Assembly (NCBI GenBank): GCA_044344145.1
Contig: JBIJDM010000147.1
Span: 1 to 7,279 of the forward strand
Reading direction: 5' to 3'
Length of the DNA stretch: 7,279 bases
Source of the DNA: JBAXGE01 sp044344145
Lineage (GTDB): Bacteria; Planctomycetota; Phycisphaerae; WQYP01
Shown piece by piece: positions 7,201-7,279 of the stretch. The notes under the pieces were generated by a model that was not told the DNA's origin, made no database searches, and saw only the letters and a list, made by a program, of their open reading frames with translations. The position numbers and the translations under genes were made by a program. Numbering within the stretch: position 1 is the first letter of the stretch; each line of letters opens with the position of its first letter.

Positions 7201-7279
7201 CGACGTGGGCACACCGGCCAAGCCGGTGCCGTTCCAGCAGGGCTATTGGCAGGTGCAGCCCGGCGGGAGCAAACCGCAA
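4241..7279 (+). CDS. large multidomain lipoprotein: FlgD-like Ig domain, beta-propeller, EF-hand-type loop, CBM9/DOMON-like C-terminus (3' end outside window)
   Basis: Open for 1013 codons without a stop to the window edge, so partial. Seen in order: signal peptide with lipobox V16-A17-G18-C19, giving a lipid-anchored exported protein; residues about 36-105, a FlgD-type Ig-like fold (VALYDREGVLVRSL, then the hallmark V78-D-WDG-82 and E94-YAVKG-99); about 240-430, propeller-like blades including an NHL-type unit (NPHALAADAAGNLYVGDSG, 324-342); a canonical EF-hand-type calcium loop, D585-R-N-G-D-G-K-M-A-L-D-E596; further propeller-like strands at about 740-800 (HPCHLAGVAGGAVFVTDT); and near the visible end V925-LYDEKNLYLHYDV-938, resembling CBM9 or DOMON-like carbohydrate/haem-binding sandwiches. 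No catalytic motif was found. Family knowledge: this kind of architecture is associated with polysaccharide-handling and surface proteins of Planctomycetes and Verrucomicrobia. Inferred role: surface or periplasmic binding or adhesion protein. Ligand unknown. Confidence 0.88.
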   Translation, partial: MNIARLLVWLGCLTMVAGCSAPQESPVAPEPVGVPGHIPVTFTTPGKGLASVALYDREGVLVRSLLYAAPVSSGRQTVDWDGTTDMGKPAAVGEYAVKGVFFTEPPQVKFVMEVGKSGNPPWRTRDGKGDWGGNLGAPASIVSSGKTLLFAYGCVEDNQITGIQQMDGDGNIALRYYSFYPWDTRLAAAMDEKNYYLGIYNWDKKRVEIAEYTLGQPRGRILTQLPAKPMPDRSENRWHGRLTGSLDGLVVTKDTLYASVADNNALYIVNRTTGKVLKTIAVPGPRGLVWTGDSLLVVSGTKVLRLNPAGAVTGTVVDQGVLQNPHALAADAAGNLYVGDSGGDGGVTVGSRQVVVFSPEGKLLRRLGKAGGTPQNGRFDENGMGTITSLCIGPGANGAGAALWVNDIATGFPRTSRWSLAGQLERQWFARKLCLYSDCFNPAKPSELIVTSGPFADEPGISAYQMDLTAGTWKPSWHYDNTWADMYQEEVYLSFTHGGNPYDGARARTSRWPVFGYESRHFVTYQGRNYFMSESGNGDGAVFTYGADQKPKPVALVGFHRSEKIGNKIESIYDQGPNNWFTWADRNGDGKMALDEIIYTPEPAALAQTKRVSSARLDENLNVILSRLVEDKDGPRLVESKLMLKELLPTGAPVYDWGQMRDTVKWQLPDLTGGDGWKRVQMCNMALATQTESGAYALLEPEYAQKSRGDGKPLVLPGIDGNGWWASRNWRTKVARFDAQGRCLWAVGRRAPGRASPGQMYHPCHLAGVAGGAVFVTDTLGPVWVWSQDGLYLGRLFHDYQSGIEDDQVLYGETQATGVFTDPATGHIYSVANDTGAHIHRVILPTLTPLTAPAVRLTAALAAGITAWDPDGKIPTERPEYTALYTRNPPEIERNFNAFWLGENMPAVPSAQILLDGQHLAEVQVLYDEKNLYLHYDVQARHGLKNSGSELPYAPFVSGAYVDFSLAPHWPAPRAEVKAGDVRVLMTDVGTPAKPVPFQQGYWQVQPGGSKPQ

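Noticed and set aside
6770..7279. 169-codon minus-strand frame reaching the right edge
   Set aside because: It is antisense to the large lipoprotein gene, where the plus-strand frame shows the conserved YDEKNLYL segment. The minus translation has no recognisable features.

Overview
The window is GC-rich bacterial DNA with clear Shine-Dalgarno sites. It carries four substantial genes and the first 20 codons of a fifth. There are no rRNA or tRNA genes, insertion sequences, CRISPR arrays or phage genes. Three of the five products are exported or membrane-anchored proteins of low-complexity-tolerant, beta-rich type. The combination seen in the right-hand gene (lipoprotein signal, FlgD-like Ig fold, beta-propeller, EF-hand-type loop, CBM9/DOMON-like C-terminus) is a style I associate with the Planctomycetes-Verrucomicrobia-Lentisphaerae group. 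That assignment is an inference from protein style and not from any marker gene.

Layout, left to right. The left arm is read on the minus strand. A 639-residue bitopic membrane protein (59-1978) has a duplicated beta-domain and a propeller-like C-terminal half. Its stop codon overlaps the ATG of a predicted lipoprotein cut off by the left edge (1-62), through an ATGA junction, so the two are almost certainly co-transcribed and translationally coupled. A 320-base gene-free spacer (1979-2298) holds a perfect TATAAT box for this pair. Next, also on the minus strand, is a ten-helix EamA/DMT-family transporter (2299-3342).

At about 3343-3484 the orientation switches. A good sigma-70-type promoter drives the transporter leftwards. 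On the plus strand, a small histidine-phosphatase (phosphoglycerate-mutase-like) protein (3485-4018) is followed, after a 222-base leader with two hairpins, by a very long lipoprotein gene (4241 to beyond 7279). That gene is open for all 1013 codons visible. It is by far the largest coding feature in the window.

Functionally, the transporter and phosphatase look like ordinary housekeeping or accessory genes, with no evident link to each other. The two propeller-bearing proteins and the truncated lipoprotein suggest cell-envelope or periplasmic recognition and binding roles, but no catalytic residues or substrate can be read from the sequence. I did not find a convincing defence system, mobile element or other new molecular machine. 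The most unusual items are the multidomain lipoprotein at 4241 and the coupled membrane-protein/lipoprotein pair at the left edge.
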